A DNA stretch of 32,340 nt from the NCBI GenBank assembly GCA_036733965.1, contig DAIMZL010000027.1, positions 1-32,340 on the forward strand. The letters are read 5' to 3'. Under the pieces are notes generated by a model. It worked only from the letters and a program-made list of their open reading frames with translations. It was not told the DNA's origin and did not search any database. The stretch comes from JAEXOD01 sp937930275 (GTDB taxonomy: Bacteria; Bacteroidota; Ignavibacteria; Ignavibacteriales; Melioribacteraceae). The translations under genes were made by a program, and so were the position numbers. Shown in pieces: positions 31,478 to 32,340 of this stretch (position 1 is the stretch's first letter; each line of letters starts with the position of its first letter).

Positions 31478-32340
<863 letters not shown>

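Overview
The window comes from an AT-rich member of the Bacteroidota/Ignavibacteriota/Chlorobiota assemblage. Three things point there. A secreted protein ends in a type IX secretion sorting domain with the 'YPNPFNPST' signature that is especially common in Ignavibacteria. IspG is the long form with a large internal insertion. Several upstream regions carry Bacteroidota-like TAnnTTTG -7 boxes. Assignment to Ignavibacteria is an inference. A run of exactly 100 Ns (27920-28019) shows that this is a scaffolded draft or metagenome assembly.

Layout. Positions 1-2483 (minus) hold rnfC-rnfD-rnfG, the start of an Rnf ferredoxin:NAD+ oxidoreductase operon. Positions 2830-4652 (plus) hold an ECF sigma factor, a terminator, and a cytosolic REC-histidine kinase hybrid. 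Positions 4663-9884 (minus) hold rmlA, an Uup-like ABC-F ATPase, a KilA-N gene broken by an in-frame stop, and a membrane-anchored GH13 enzyme. An AI-2E family transporter follows at 9968-11023 (plus). Positions 11211-15655 (minus) carry two tandem secreted HEAT-like paralogs and an M16 peptidase pair, one with an intact zinc site and one degenerate. Positions 15824-22183 (plus) hold a T9SS-exported phosphodiester-glycosidase-like protein, a DJ-1/PfpI protein, ispG, and a Nif3-like/zinc-ribbon pair. A leader with a promoter-like site, a mini-ORF and an intrinsic terminator directly precedes the Nif3-like start. An envelope protein of 16-residue repeats lies at 22253-23353 (minus) and an SDR oxidoreductase at 23673-24488 (plus).

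Positions 24472-27919 (minus) form a tightly coupled operon: a geranylgeranyl-reductase-family flavoprotein (cut by the gap), a PAS histidine kinase, and an NtrC-type sigma-54 activator. Across the gap, 28229-31347 (plus) is a compact carotenoid-tailoring operon: acyltransferase, glycosyltransferase, CruF-type 1,2-hydratase and CrtW-type ketolase. It predicts a keto-carotenoid carrying an acylated sugar. The window ends inside a NitT/TauT-type ABC permease.

The points most worth a second look are the carotenoid operon beside an isoprenoid-reductase/two-component operon, the broken KilA-N gene, the leader before the Nif3-like gene, the duplicated small secreted HEAT-like proteins with an upstream palindrome, and the 16-residue repeat protein. 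I found no tRNA, rRNA, CRISPR array, transposase or prophage. No wholly unknown multi-gene system could be demonstrated.
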